The translations under genes were made by a program, and so were the position numbers. The notes beneath the pieces were generated by a model, which saw nothing but the letters and a program-made list of their open reading frames with translations, was not told the origin of the DNA and did not search any database. This document shows positions 16,260 to 24,492 of a stretch of DNA of 47,328 nucleotides, piece after piece. Position 1 is the first letter of the stretch; every line of letters starts with the position of its first letter. Source of the DNA: a bacterium. GTDB lineage: Bacteria; Bacteroidota; Bacteroidia; Bacteroidales; Muribaculaceae. The stretch covers positions 1 through 47,328 of the forward strand of contig SFWW01000019.1 of assembly GCA_004559845.1 (NCBI GenBank). The letters run 5' to 3'.

Positions 16260-17303
16260 ATGAACATGTTACTTGGTAAAATCAATGCTTTAAAGGAGCA
16301 AGCAAGCTCACTTCAAGCAGCCAACGAAGAAGCGCTTGAAGCATTAAGAATTAAATATTTGAGTAAAAAGGGCGAAGTGACCGCTCTTTTCAATGAATTT
16401 AGAAATGTGCCGGCAGAGCAAAAGAAAGAATTCGGTCAGAAACTGAACGAATTGAAAACGCTCTTCACGGAAAAGCTGAACGAACTGCGTGAGGGCTTTA
16501 AGGCACAAGCTAAAGAAGCCAACAAAATAGATATCACTCGCCCTGCTATGCCACAGGCATTGGGCACACGTCATCCCATTTCGCTGGTGCGTAAAGAGAT
16601 TATCGACATTTTTTCGCGCCTTGGTTTCACCCTGGCAGATGGTCCGGAAGTGGAAGACGATTGGCACGTGTTTAGCGCGCTGAATTTTGCTGCCGACCAC
16701 CCGGCACGCGATATGCAAGACACCTTCTTTATTAATGCCGACGAAAAGGATGTGAAGCGCAACATTATTTTACGTAGCCACACCAGTTCGGTGCAAGTGC
16801 GCACTATGGAAAAGAAGCAACCACCCATTCGCATCATTTGCCCGGGTAGGGTGTATCGCAACGAAGCCATCACCGCTCGCGCCCACTGTTTCTTCCACCA
16901 AATTGAAGGCTTGTATATCGACAAGAACGTAACTTTTGCCGATTTGAAGCAAGTGTTGCTCAACTTTGCTCAAGAACTTTTTGGTCCGGACACCAAGATA
17001 CGTTTGCGTCCGAGCTACTTCCCCTTCACCGAGCCCAGCGCCGAAATGGATGTGTCGTGTATGCTTTGCGGTGGCGAAGGATGCGGCTTTTGCAAGCACA
17101 CCGGCTGGGTGGAAATTCTCGGCTGCGGTATGGTAGACCCCAATGTGCTTGAAGCCAGTGGCATTGATAGCACCGTGTATAGCGGCTACGCATTCGGCTT
17201 GGGCATAGAGCGCATCACCAATTTGAAATATATGGTGAAAGACTTGCGTATGTTTAGCGAAAACGATGTGCGCTTCCTCGACGAATTTGAGGCTGCCCAC
17301 TAA
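16260..17303 (+). CDS. pheS: Phenylalanyl-tRNA synthetase alpha subunit
   Basis: This catalytic alpha subunit of the (alpha-beta)2 PheRS joins Phe to tRNA-Phe. It has an N-terminal coiled-coil region (1-90), then class II motifs: HPISLVRKEI, the FHQIEGL strand with the active-site loop, PSYFPFTEPSAE, and the motif-3 GLGIERI. A CMLCGG...GFCKHTGW segment is typical of bacterial PheS. The length (347) is normal. The beta subunit gene is not next to it, as is common in Bacteroidetes. Confidence 0.96.
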   Translation: MNMLLGKINALKEQASSLQAANEEALEALRIKYLSKKGEVTALFNEFRNVPAEQKKEFGQKLNELKTLFTEKLNELREGFKAQAKEANKIDITRPAMPQALGTRHPISLVRKEIIDIFSRLGFTLADGPEVEDDWHVFSALNFAADHPARDMQDTFFINADEKDVKRNIILRSHTSSVQVRTMEKKQPPIRIICPGRVYRNEAITARAHCFFHQIEGLYIDKNVTFADLKQVLLNFAQELFGPDTKIRLRPSYFPFTEPSAEMDVSCMLCGGEGCGFCKHTGWVEILGCGMVDPNVLEASGIDSTVYSGYAFGLGIERITNLKYMVKDLRMFSENDVRFLDEFEAAH

Positions 17304-17338
17304 AAGCAAGCACCCATTCACAAAAAAATAAATACACC

Positions 17339-17377
17339 CTCCCGCCTGTGTTGACCCACATGAGCGGGAGATTTTTT
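17339..17377 (+). terminator. Terminator after pheS
   Basis: CTCCCGC (17339-17345) pairs with GCGGGAG (17364-17370), with an inner TGTG/CACA stem, followed by ATTTTTT. It lies 30 nt upstream of the nth start. Confidence 0.7.
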
Positions 17378-17407
17378 CAAAACATCCTCTTCCACCCCCT
17401 CCCGACT

Positions 17408-18052
17408 ATGACCCTGAAAGAAAGATATGCCGCCTGCTTGGAATATTGGCAAAAAGAAAATCCCAACCCCGGCACTGAGCTGCAATATAGCAACCACTTT
17501 GAATTGCTGGTGGCGGTGATGCTCTCGGCACAATGCACCGACAAGCGCATCAATATGGTAACCCCTGCCCTTTTCGCCGCCTACCCCACGGCAGAAGCTA
17601 TGGCAAGGGCAACTTTCGACGAAGTGTTTGCGCTGGTGAAAAGTGTGTCGTATCCCAATAGCAAAACACGGCACTTGATAGAGATGGCACAAATGCTGGT
17701 GAATGAATTTCACGGCGAGATACCCGATAGCATGGAAGAGATGACACGCTTGCCGGGTGTGGGCAGAAAAACCGCCAACGTAATGCTTGGGCAAGCCTTC
17801 GGCAAAGCCGCTATTGCAGTCGATACCCACGTATTTCGGGTGGCAAACCGCATCGGGCTCAGCAACGGAAAGACACCGCTCGAGGTGGAGAAATCGCTTG
17901 CCAAACACATTGCACCACAGCTGCAATGGAAAGCCCACCACTGGATACTGCTCCATGGACGATACGTGTGTAAGGCTCAAAAACCCGACTGCCTGAATTG
18001 CGCCATTAAAGCGTGGTGCAAAAGCTACACGAAGGGACATTTAGAAAGATAA
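17408..18052 (+). CDS. nth: Endonuclease III (DNA glycosylase/AP lyase)
   Basis: This base-excision repair enzyme removes oxidised pyrimidines and cuts abasic sites. The helix-hairpin-helix motif LPGVGRKTANV holds the catalytic Lys121, VDTHV gives the catalytic Asp139, and the [4Fe-4S] loop is Cys188-x6-Cys195-x2-Cys198-x5-Cys204. The protein is 214 residues, which is normal. I chose the ATG at 17408 (MTLKERY) because the longer frame from 17348 runs into the pheS terminator. Confidence 0.95.
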   Translation: MTLKERYAACLEYWQKENPNPGTELQYSNHFELLVAVMLSAQCTDKRINMVTPALFAAYPTAEAMARATFDEVFALVKSVSYPNSKTRHLIEMAQMLVNEFHGEIPDSMEEMTRLPGVGRKTANVMLGQAFGKAAIAVDTHVFRVANRIGLSNGKTPLEVEKSLAKHIAPQLQWKAHHWILLHGRYVCKAQKPDCLNCAIKAWCKSYTKGHLER

Positions 18053-18086
18053 CCCCAAAGAAAGACTGTGTCACACGCTTGCTCAT

Positions 18087-18178
18087 CAGAAGTTAAGACG
18101 AATGCCCTGACGGAAACCAAGCGAGGTGATACGGGACTTGCAGATGAATTTGGTGGCAAAATCCGCAAAAAAACCACT
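18087..18178 (-). pseudogene. Possible remnant of an FGE-like gene 3' end
   Basis: On the minus strand an open stretch ends ...SRITSLGFRQGIRLNF then stop (stop codon at about 18087). The LGFR..IRL ending resembles the last strand of FGE/SUMF1-like domains such as the two in this window (WGFRLCLSE and LGLRLAQ). Nothing upstream continues the domain. The match is only about 25 residues and could be chance. Confidence 0.25.
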
Positions 18179-18209
18179 TATTGTGTAAGGCGGAATGGCA
18201 AAAAAGCAC

Positions 18210-18217
18210 TATTTTTG
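18210..18217 (+). promoter_or_regulatory. -7 box upstream of cca
   Basis: TATTTTTG, 23 nt before the cca start codon. No clear -33 box. Confidence 0.4.
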
Positions 18218-18240
18218 TAAAAATTATCAGAATCGGGAAA

Positions 18241-19674
18241 ATGGACATTAACCGTGAACTCATCGAAAAAGAAATGTCGCGCCCCATCCTTCACTTGGTG
18301 GGGGAAGTGGCAGATGCGCTACACCGCGAATGCTATGTGGTGGGCGGCTTTGTGCGCGATATTATTCTGCAAAAGCCCAGCGACGATTTGGATTTTGTGA
18401 CGGTGGGAAGCGGAATAGAAGTGGCGCAAGCCGTGGCAGCCAAATTGGGCAAAGGCAAAGCCACATTAGCCGTGTTTAAAACCTACGGTACTGCGCAGGT
18501 GAAAACAAAAGGATGGGAGTTGGAATTTGTGGGGGCTCGCAAAGAATCGTATCAACGAAACAGTCGCAATCCCATTGTGGAAGACGGCAGCCTTCACGAC
18601 GACCAATGCCGCCGCGATTTCACCATCAATGCGATGGCTATCAGCGTGAATAAAGATAACTACGGCACGCTGCTCGATCCCTTCGACGGCTTGGGCGATA
18701 TTGAACGCCAACTCATTCGCACACCGCTCGACCCCGATATCACCTTTAGCGACGACCCGCTGCGCATGCTCCGCGCCATTAGATTTGCCACCCGATTGGG
18801 ATTCAACATCTATCCCGACACCATGGAGGCTATTCAGCGAAATGCCGAGCGCATTCACATCATCACACGCGAGAGAATTGCCGAAGAATTGATGAAAATC
18901 ATGCGCACCGATCATCCCTCACGAGGCTTTATGCTGCTGAGCGAATGTGGACTGCTACAGCACATTTTCCCTGAATTGGCAGCCCTGCAAGGGGTGGAAA
19001 CGATGAACGGACGTTCGCATAAAGACAACTTCTTGCACACCATGCAAGTGCTCGATAATGTGGCGGCAGAAAGCGATAATGAGTGGCTCAGATGGGCCAC
19101 ACTGCTCCACGACATTGGTAAACCAGCCTGCAAACGGTGGGATGACAAAACCGGGTGGACCTTCCACAACCACAATTTTGTGGGCGCAAAAATGATTCCA
19201 CGCATATTCAGCAAAATGCGTTTTCCGCTCAACGAGCACATGAAATATGTGAAAAAGTTGGTGGAACTGCACATGCGCCCCATTGCGCTGGTGGAAGACA
19301 TTGTGACCGATTCCGCAGTGCGACGACTCCTTTTCGATGCCGGTGATGATATCGACGATTTGATGCTGCTGTGCAATGCCGATATCACTTCAAAAAATGA
19401 AGCCAAGGTGAAGCGCTTCAGAGATAATTACCAATTGGTGAAACAAAAACTCATCGACATTGAAGAAAAAGACAAACTCCGCAATTTCCAACCTCCGGTG
19501 AGAGGAGAAGAAATTATGGAACTCTTTGGCTTGCCGCCCTCGCGCCCGGTGGGAGAAATTAAAGATGCCATTAAAGATGCCATACTGGATGGCGAGATAA
19601 AAAACGAAAGAGAGGAAGCCTATCAATATATGCTGAAAAAGGCAAAAGAATTGGGGTATACTCCGGTGAAATAG
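18241..19674 (+). CDS. cca: CCA-adding tRNA nucleotidyltransferase / HD hydrolase
   Basis: This 477-residue class II nucleotidyltransferase has GGFVRD and DDLDFV (catalytic carboxylates) near the N terminus, RRDFTINAMA, and the RMLRAIRFATRLGF tRNA-binding region. A C-terminal HD phosphohydrolase domain follows (THED-type, with LLHDIGKPA and HNHNFVG). It builds or repairs the 3' CCA of tRNAs. The neighbouring tRNA-Ala already encodes CCA, so repair is a likely role, though poly(A) polymerase activity cannot be excluded by sequence. I chose the ATG at 18241 over a frame extension to 18181. Confidence 0.92.
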   Translation: MDINRELIEKEMSRPILHLVGEVADALHRECYVVGGFVRDIILQKPSDDLDFVTVGSGIEVAQAVAAKLGKGKATLAVFKTYGTAQVKTKGWELEFVGARKESYQRNSRNPIVEDGSLHDDQCRRDFTINAMAISVNKDNYGTLLDPFDGLGDIERQLIRTPLDPDITFSDDPLRMLRAIRFATRLGFNIYPDTMEAIQRNAERIHIITRERIAEELMKIMRTDHPSRGFMLLSECGLLQHIFPELAALQGVETMNGRSHKDNFLHTMQVLDNVAAESDNEWLRWATLLHDIGKPACKRWDDKTGWTFHNHNFVGAKMIPRIFSKMRFPLNEHMKYVKKLVELHMRPIALVEDIVTDSAVRRLLFDAGDDIDDLMLLCNADITSKNEAKVKRFRDNYQLVKQKLIDIEEKDKLRNFQPPVRGEEIMELFGLPPSRPVGEIKDAIKDAILDGEIKNEREEAYQYMLKKAKELGYTPVK

Positions 19675-19760
19675 CTATTATTGTCGGAAACCGACAAATC
19701 ACTTTCTAATATTAACCTATAAAAAATATAACATAAGAAGTGCCGATAAATGTAGAAGAT

Positions 19761-20375
19761 ATGGTAGGAACCTTCGAGTATTTCCTCGAAATTGCCGCTA
19801 CCCTGTTTTATGCCATCAGTGGCGTGCGCTTAGCCGCCGTGAAAAAATTTGACTGGTTTGGAGCCTACACCATAGGTTTCGTGACAGCCATCGGCGGCGG
19901 TACGATGCGCGATGTGTTTTTGAAATGCAACCCATTTTGGATGCTCGACCCATGGTATTGCGTAGCCACTTTTGTGGGCTTCGTGGTGGTGGTGCTGCTG
20001 AAAAAGAAACTGGTGAAGATAGAAGGCACATTCTACATATTCGACGCCATAGGGCTCGCCCTGTTTGTGGATGTAGGCATCTACAAAACGCTGATGCTGG
20101 GCTTCCCCATGTGGGTGGCTATCATCATGGGCACCATCACCGGCGCCATGGGCGGCGTGATACGCGACATATTTATCAACGAAGAGCCCCTCGTGTTTAG
20201 AAAAGAAATCTACGCCACGGCATGTATAGCCGGAGGAATCATCTATTGGCTTACCGGCTTGGTGGGAGGCGATGAAATTGCACAACTCCTCACCTGCGCA
20301 GCCTTTATCATTGTGCTGCGCTTCTACGCCGTGAAGCACAATCTTTCGTTCCCCATACTCCGCGACGACGATTAA
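19761..20375 (+). CDS. TRIC-type cation channel family membrane protein (UPF0126)
   Basis: This protein of about 204 residues has two YadS/UPF0126 repeats. Each contains a GGGTMRD or GGVIRD motif inside a set of hydrophobic helices (about seven in total), the trimeric intracellular cation channel signature. Prokaryotic TRIC proteins form K+-permeable trimers in the inner membrane; some relatives have been linked to glycine uptake. The start is uncertain: an ATG at 19761 is listed, but a GTG at 19740 is in frame. It is followed 14 nt later by the GtrA-like gene. Confidence 0.85.
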   Translation: MVGTFEYFLEIAATLFYAISGVRLAAVKKFDWFGAYTIGFVTAIGGGTMRDVFLKCNPFWMLDPWYCVATFVGFVVVVLLKKKLVKIEGTFYIFDAIGLALFVDVGIYKTLMLGFPMWVAIIMGTITGAMGGVIRDIFINEEPLVFRKEIYATACIAGGIIYWLTGLVGGDEIAQLLTCAAFIIVLRFYAVKHNLSFPILRDDD

Positions 20376-20389
20376 TAACGACGAAAAAA

Positions 20390-20830
20390 ATGAAAGTAAG
20401 TAAACAAGCCACCAAAACCACAGCCATTCAGCTGCTTAAATACGGAGTGATAGGTGCAAGCAACACCATCATCACCGCCATCACATTCTATGTGCTCAAC
20501 ACCATTCTGAGCGTACCCTACGTGCCCGCTAATGCTGCCGGCTATATATTAGGCGTGGTGAATAGCTTTGTGTGGAACCGGACTTGGGTGTTTAAAACCA
20601 AGCAAAACCTCAAGCGCGAGGCACTGCTGTTTGTGATAGGATTCTTGGTGTGCTACGGCCTACAGATGGCTGTGAGCGGAGTGCTACTGGAAGGATGCGG
20701 ACTGAAAACCTACACACTGGAGTGGATTCCCAATGCCGGACAAAACATCGTGATGCTCATCTCAATGGTGGTGTACACCATAGCCAACTACATCTACAAT
20801 CGCACCATCACATTTCGAGCAAAAAAATAG
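20390..20830 (+). CDS. GtrA-family membrane protein
   Basis: This 146-residue protein has four transmembrane helices. The GtrA/DPMS pattern is clear: LLKYGVIGASNT near the N terminus and FVWNRTWVFK after helix 2, with a C-terminal YIYNRTITFRA. Family members help move lipid-linked sugars (undecaprenyl-phosphate glucose in phage conversion) across the membrane. It closely follows the TRIC-like gene and ends 3 bp from the convergent M24 peptidase gene. Confidence 0.85.
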   Translation: MKVSKQATKTTAIQLLKYGVIGASNTIITAITFYVLNTILSVPYVPANAAGYILGVVNSFVWNRTWVFKTKQNLKREALLFVIGFLVCYGLQMAVSGVLLEGCGLKTYTLEWIPNAGQNIVMLISMVVYTIANYIYNRTITFRAKK

Positions 20831-20833
20831 GAT

Positions 20834-21973
20834 TCAGCCCAACTGTAGCAATTCTTCCGGAGCATTGGTGATGCACTCCATGTGGTTTTGGCGCACGATG
20901 TAGGTGTTTTCTATGCCCACAGCACCCACACCGGGAATCACGAATTTTGGTTCCACAGCCACCACATTGCCCGCTTGTAGCACATCTTTGCTACGCGGAG
21001 CCAACACCGGCGCCTCGTTGATTTCAATGCCCAAGCCATGGCCTATGAAGCCCGCCTTTTGACTGTAGCCCATAAAATAATCCAAAAGTCCGTTTTCTTC
21101 CACCATGGCACAAGCCATTTCGTAGAGCGCTTTGGCAGGGGTGCCTTCACCGAATTGTGCGATGCGATGATTGATATCAATCGACACCCGGTGCGCCTTT
21201 TGGGCTATATCCGACACAGCTCCAAGGCAGAAGCAGCGTGTTTGGTCGGTCATATAGCCATTGAAATTACCGCATGCATCCACCATCACGGTTTTTCCTT
21301 CAGCAATGAGTTCGCCCGATGCACCCACCGGAAGCGAAGCATCCACGCCGGCGCCACCCATGGCAAAATCGTAGGGGGTGGGAGAATCGGCATTGTCGCC
21401 CACAAGAATGTTGCCCATAAACAACTCCATTGAGCCACCTTGCACGCGGAATAAGCCCAAACAGCCTTCCTGACGCAGCAGACGCTCAATTTCAATTTGG
21501 AATTGCAAATCGGTCATGCCGGGACGGAAAACGCTTGGAATAGCGCGATATGCCGCCTCGTGGTGCTTTCCGCACACCTTCAGCAATTCTTGTTCAAACG
21601 GCGATTTTACACTTCTAACAGCTCGCATCATAGCAGAGCTATCCACGATTTCAGCCTCAGGGAACACATTTTGTAAGCGCCGATATTCACTCACTGTGGT
21701 TACATCCAATTTCAGCGCCAAGCGTTTAGGACACTCGGGAAGCAATGCCGGAATCATTTCGGGCTTGCGAATGTAGTGCACATACGGGGCATCGTCAAAG
21801 CCAATGGGACGACGCACGAAATACATCACTTCGCCGGAGGCTGTGATATAGGTGAAGCCCGCAAACACCCTAATGGCATCTACACCATTATTTGCCAACA
21901 AAGCAGAAATGGTGGTTACTCGAGATTGGATTTCAACATCCCATGATGCGGGAATGAAAGAAGTATGGTTCAT
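20834..21973 (-). CDS. M24-family Xaa-Pro aminopeptidase-like protein
   Basis: This 379-residue protein has a creatinase-like N-terminal domain (1-130) and a pita-bread metallopeptidase domain (about 140-379). Metal ligands appear as Asp in VMVDACGNFNG, Asp in MTDQTRCF, His in GFIGHGLGIE, and Glu in VAVEPKF and GIENTYIV. It probably removes N-terminal residues ahead of proline, though family members include creatinases and inactive homologues. It overlaps the HAD gene upstream by four bases (ATGA), so the two are translationally coupled. Confidence 0.85.
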   Translation of the reverse strand: MNHTSFIPASWDVEIQSRVTTISALLANNGVDAIRVFAGFTYITASGEVMYFVRRPIGFDDAPYVHYIRKPEMIPALLPECPKRLALKLDVTTVSEYRRLQNVFPEAEIVDSSAMMRAVRSVKSPFEQELLKVCGKHHEAAYRAIPSVFRPGMTDLQFQIEIERLLRQEGCLGLFRVQGGSMELFMGNILVGDNADSPTPYDFAMGGAGVDASLPVGASGELIAEGKTVMVDACGNFNGYMTDQTRCFCLGAVSDIAQKAHRVSIDINHRIAQFGEGTPAKALYEMACAMVEENGLLDYFMGYSQKAGFIGHGLGIEINEAPVLAPRSKDVLQAGNVVAVEPKFVIPGVGAVGIENTYIVRQNHMECITNAPEELLQLG

Positions 21974-22629
21974 TTGATATGACTCATTATGTGGTTAACG
22001 AATTGTGGAAACGATGAAAATTCTAAATCGGCATCATCGCAAGTGCCAAAGCCGTAATTCATATACACAAAGGGAATGCCGGCATCGTGGGCGTGGCGGC
22101 AATCCGAGTCGGTGTCGCCCACATACACAGCACGGCTGATGCCATTGCGCTCCATCAGCAAACGAATGTTCACGGATTTGGGCTGCTGATTCATGCCCCA
22201 CGACAGATAATCGCGGAAAAAAGCGCGGGTGTGGGTGAAATGCATAAAATTCACCAAACCCTTTGCGCTGCAATTGCTCTGCAACATAAGCGTGAAATGC
22301 CGACTCAAAGTTTTGAGTCCATCTGCCACACCGGGATAGAGCACCCCACCGAGGGTGGGCATCATAGCGTCTTCAATTTCTTCCAATCGTTTTAAAAAAA
22401 GATGGCGATTGAGGTTTGGCGGCGTTTGGATAATGCCATGGCTAAAAATTTCCTCGATAGAAAACCCCATATAGCGCAGCAAATCCGCCGCTTCAATTTG
22501 TCCGGAAATGGCAAATTCACGCATACACACATTCCAAATCCGGGCATACGAATCGAGTGCATTCCACAAAGTGCCATCCATATCAAAAATGATAGCATCG
22601 CCGGTTGAAAGAGTGAAATTGGTGTTCAT
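21970..22629 (-). CDS. HAD-superfamily hydrolase
   Basis: This 219-residue phosphatase-like protein has motif I DMDGTLW with a nucleophile Asp, motif II QSNCS, and motif III/IV YVGDTDSDC. A helical cap lies between about residues 30 and 90. It resembles phosphoglycolate phosphatase-like HADs. The substrate is unknown. I chose the ATG at 22629 because the longer frame to 22704 is inside gldH. It overlaps gldH by 4 bp and pepM24 by 4 bp. Confidence 0.85.
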   Translation of the reverse strand: MNTNFTLSTGDAIIFDMDGTLWNALDSYARIWNVCMREFAISGQIEAADLLRYMGFSIEEIFSHGIIQTPPNLNRHLFLKRLEEIEDAMMPTLGGVLYPGVADGLKTLSRHFTLMLQSNCSAKGLVNFMHFTHTRAFFRDYLSWGMNQQPKSVNIRLLMERNGISRAVYVGDTDSDCRHAHDAGIPFVYMNYGFGTCDDADLEFSSFPQFVNHIMSHIK

Positions 22630-23123
22630 TGCTCGTGAGGAGAGATGGTGATACCCAAATTGTGGAGCCCCACGAGGGTGTGGGAGCCCTTCATTGCTTG
22701 CCACGCCACCACTTGGTGCACATCTTGTGGTTTCACATTTGAAAGCACCGTTTGGCTACGCTGATAATAGTCGCCAAAACCACCGCCTTTAAAATTTCCG
22801 AATTGGTCGGCAATCGTGAAATTCAAAATTTTGCGGTCGACGTGCCCTTTCGAAGAAATGAAATCGAGCACCAAATTGAGGTTGGCATAGGGGTAGGACG
22901 CCGAATGGCGAACGAAGATAGTGATATCGTAGGTGATAGAAGAATCGGCGTATTGGGTTTGGAGCGTAACGGGTGTGTTTTGCATCCATCCATCTTCGGG
23001 CAAATCGCAAGAATAGGAATACGAGGTATGCTTGGGCGCACAAGCGCCTAAGCATACCATCATAGCCACGAGCAGGGCAATGCCCCACTGTCTATTTTTG
23101 CTGATTATTTGACGAAGATGCAT
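22626..23123 (-). CDS. gldH: GldH-family lipoprotein
   Basis: This 165-residue lipoprotein has a signal peptide and lipobox ending LGAC. The rest resembles the GldH family (SYSCDLPEDGWMQNTPV, then YPYANLNLVLDFIS). In Flavobacterium, GldH is needed for gliding and the type IX secretion machinery; non-gliding Bacteroidales keep it with unknown function. The start at 23123 overlaps ricT by 32 bp, and the long frame extending to 23450 is an antisense shadow of ricT. Confidence 0.85.
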   Translation of the reverse strand: MHLRQIISKNRQWGIALLVAMMVCLGACAPKHTSYSYSCDLPEDGWMQNTPVTLQTQYADSSITYDITIFVRHSASYPYANLNLVLDFISSKGHVDRKILNFTIADQFGNFKGGGFGDYYQRSQTVLSNVKPQDVHQVVAWQAMKGSHTLVGLHNLGITISPHEQ

Positions 23124-24483
23124 CCGAATCTTTCTGATTATTATTGGCACCGCGACGCCCCTGCCCGTCGGGTCGGCGACCACTGCGTCGACGCCCTTGA
23201 GGGCGTTTTTCGCCGGAAGGCTGCGCTTGGGCTTCGGCATTATTGGCAGCTCGAGGCGACATATTTTGCTTGCGACGCTGCTGATGACGCTGTTCGCGCG
23301 CGGCTTCTTTATTGCCTTCGGCAGGTGCATTGTCGGGCTGATGCTTCTCTTGCGATTGTTTATCCTTATTGCCACCCTTAGCCGATTTGGCTTTCTTCTT
23401 TTTCTTCTTGTCGAAACGGCTGATGCTATCCTGGCCGAGGAGGTCGCCAAAGGCTTTCACTTCGGGTTTTCTGCCATCGGTGATTTCGAGTTTTTCGGGT
23501 TTTTCACCGTTTTTGTTCATTTCCATCACTTCATACACCCTATCGGCACTGATAGTGACCAAATTAGCCGGGATATGCTTATCGGTGGAATAAGTGATTT
23601 GCTTTTTAAAGATATCGGTTTTAAAATGATAGTAGGTGGCATCTTTGGTTTCGAGGGGCACATCGCGCGAAGGCAACTGCTTGCTGATTTCCACATAACT
23701 ATCCACTTCAAAATTGATGCAGCATTTGAGTTTGGCACACTGACCCGCCAATTTTTGAGGATTGAGCGAAATGTCTTGATAGCGTGCTGCGCTGGTGGCT
23801 ACCGACACAAAACTCGACATCCAAGTGGCACAACACAGCGGACGACCGCACGGTCCGATACCGCCAATGCGACCGGCCTCTTGTCGCGCCCCGATTTGCT
23901 TCATTTCCACGCGAATTTTAAACACATCGGCAAGCACCTTAATCAGCTGACGGAAATCCACACGTTCGTCGGCAATGTAGTAGAAAATGGCTTTATTGCC
24001 GTCGCCCTGATATTCCACGTCACCGATTTTCATTTTCAATTTCAAATCGGCAGCAATTTGGCGCGAGCGAATCATGGTGTCCACTTCCTTGGCTTTTGCT
24101 TGCTCAAAGCGTTCCAAATCGGAAGGTTTAGCCTTTCTGAACAGGCGCAAAATCTCCACGCCGGGCTTCAAATTAGCCTTCTTCATCTGCAATTTCACCA
24201 ACCTTCCCAGCATCGACACCTTACCGATATCGTGTCCGGGATTGGCTTCCACAGCCACCCAGTCGCCTATGGCAAGGGGCAAGTGAGCCGTGTTGCGGTA
24301 AAAGCCCTTGCGAGTGTTTTTGAATTGCACCTCCACGATATCGAAATCGTTGCCGGGAATATCGGCAAGCCAGTTGGTGCAATCCAAATTGCTGCGTTTT
24401 TCGCAAGCACACCCGCTATTAGAGCAAGAAGTGCACTCCTGCCCCAAGGCATTAGCATTTTGTCCTTTATCGTTACTCATCAT
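23092..24483 (-). CDS. ricT: RicT/YaaT-family (PSP1) iron-sulfur protein
   Basis: This 463-residue protein is one subunit of the RNase Y specificity (Y-)complex in B. subtilis. Cysteines that could hold the [4Fe-4S] are at 17, 20, 25, 27 and 35, and at 212, 217, 218, 249, 254 and 255 (GPCGRPLCC and CAKLKCC). A PSP1 domain spans about 60-275. Residues 360-463 are a long low-complexity Lys/Arg/Gln/Asn tail not found in Bacillus RicT. It lies directly downstream of rny, which fits the known functional link. It starts 9 bp after the rny stop and overlaps gldH at its end. Confidence 0.88.
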   Translation of the reverse strand: MMSNDKGQNANALGQECTSCSNSGCACEKRSNLDCTNWLADIPGNDFDIVEVQFKNTRKGFYRNTAHLPLAIGDWVAVEANPGHDIGKVSMLGRLVKLQMKKANLKPGVEILRLFRKAKPSDLERFEQAKAKEVDTMIRSRQIAADLKLKMKIGDVEYQGDGNKAIFYYIADERVDFRQLIKVLADVFKIRVEMKQIGARQEAGRIGGIGPCGRPLCCATWMSSFVSVATSAARYQDISLNPQKLAGQCAKLKCCINFEVDSYVEISKQLPSRDVPLETKDATYYHFKTDIFKKQITYSTDKHIPANLVTISADRVYEVMEMNKNGEKPEKLEITDGRKPEVKAFGDLLGQDSISRFDKKKKKKAKSAKGGNKDKQSQEKHQPDNAPAEGNKEAAREQRHQQRRKQNMSPRAANNAEAQAQPSGEKRPQGRRRSGRRPDGQGRRGANNNQKDSDASSSNNQQK

Positions 24484-24492
24484 GAGGCACGA

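Noticed and set aside
22629..23450. Longer frames for the HAD and gldH genes
   Set aside because: The extensions overlap gldH and ricT respectively, and the shorter starts give a normal HAD N terminus and a clean lipoprotein signal.
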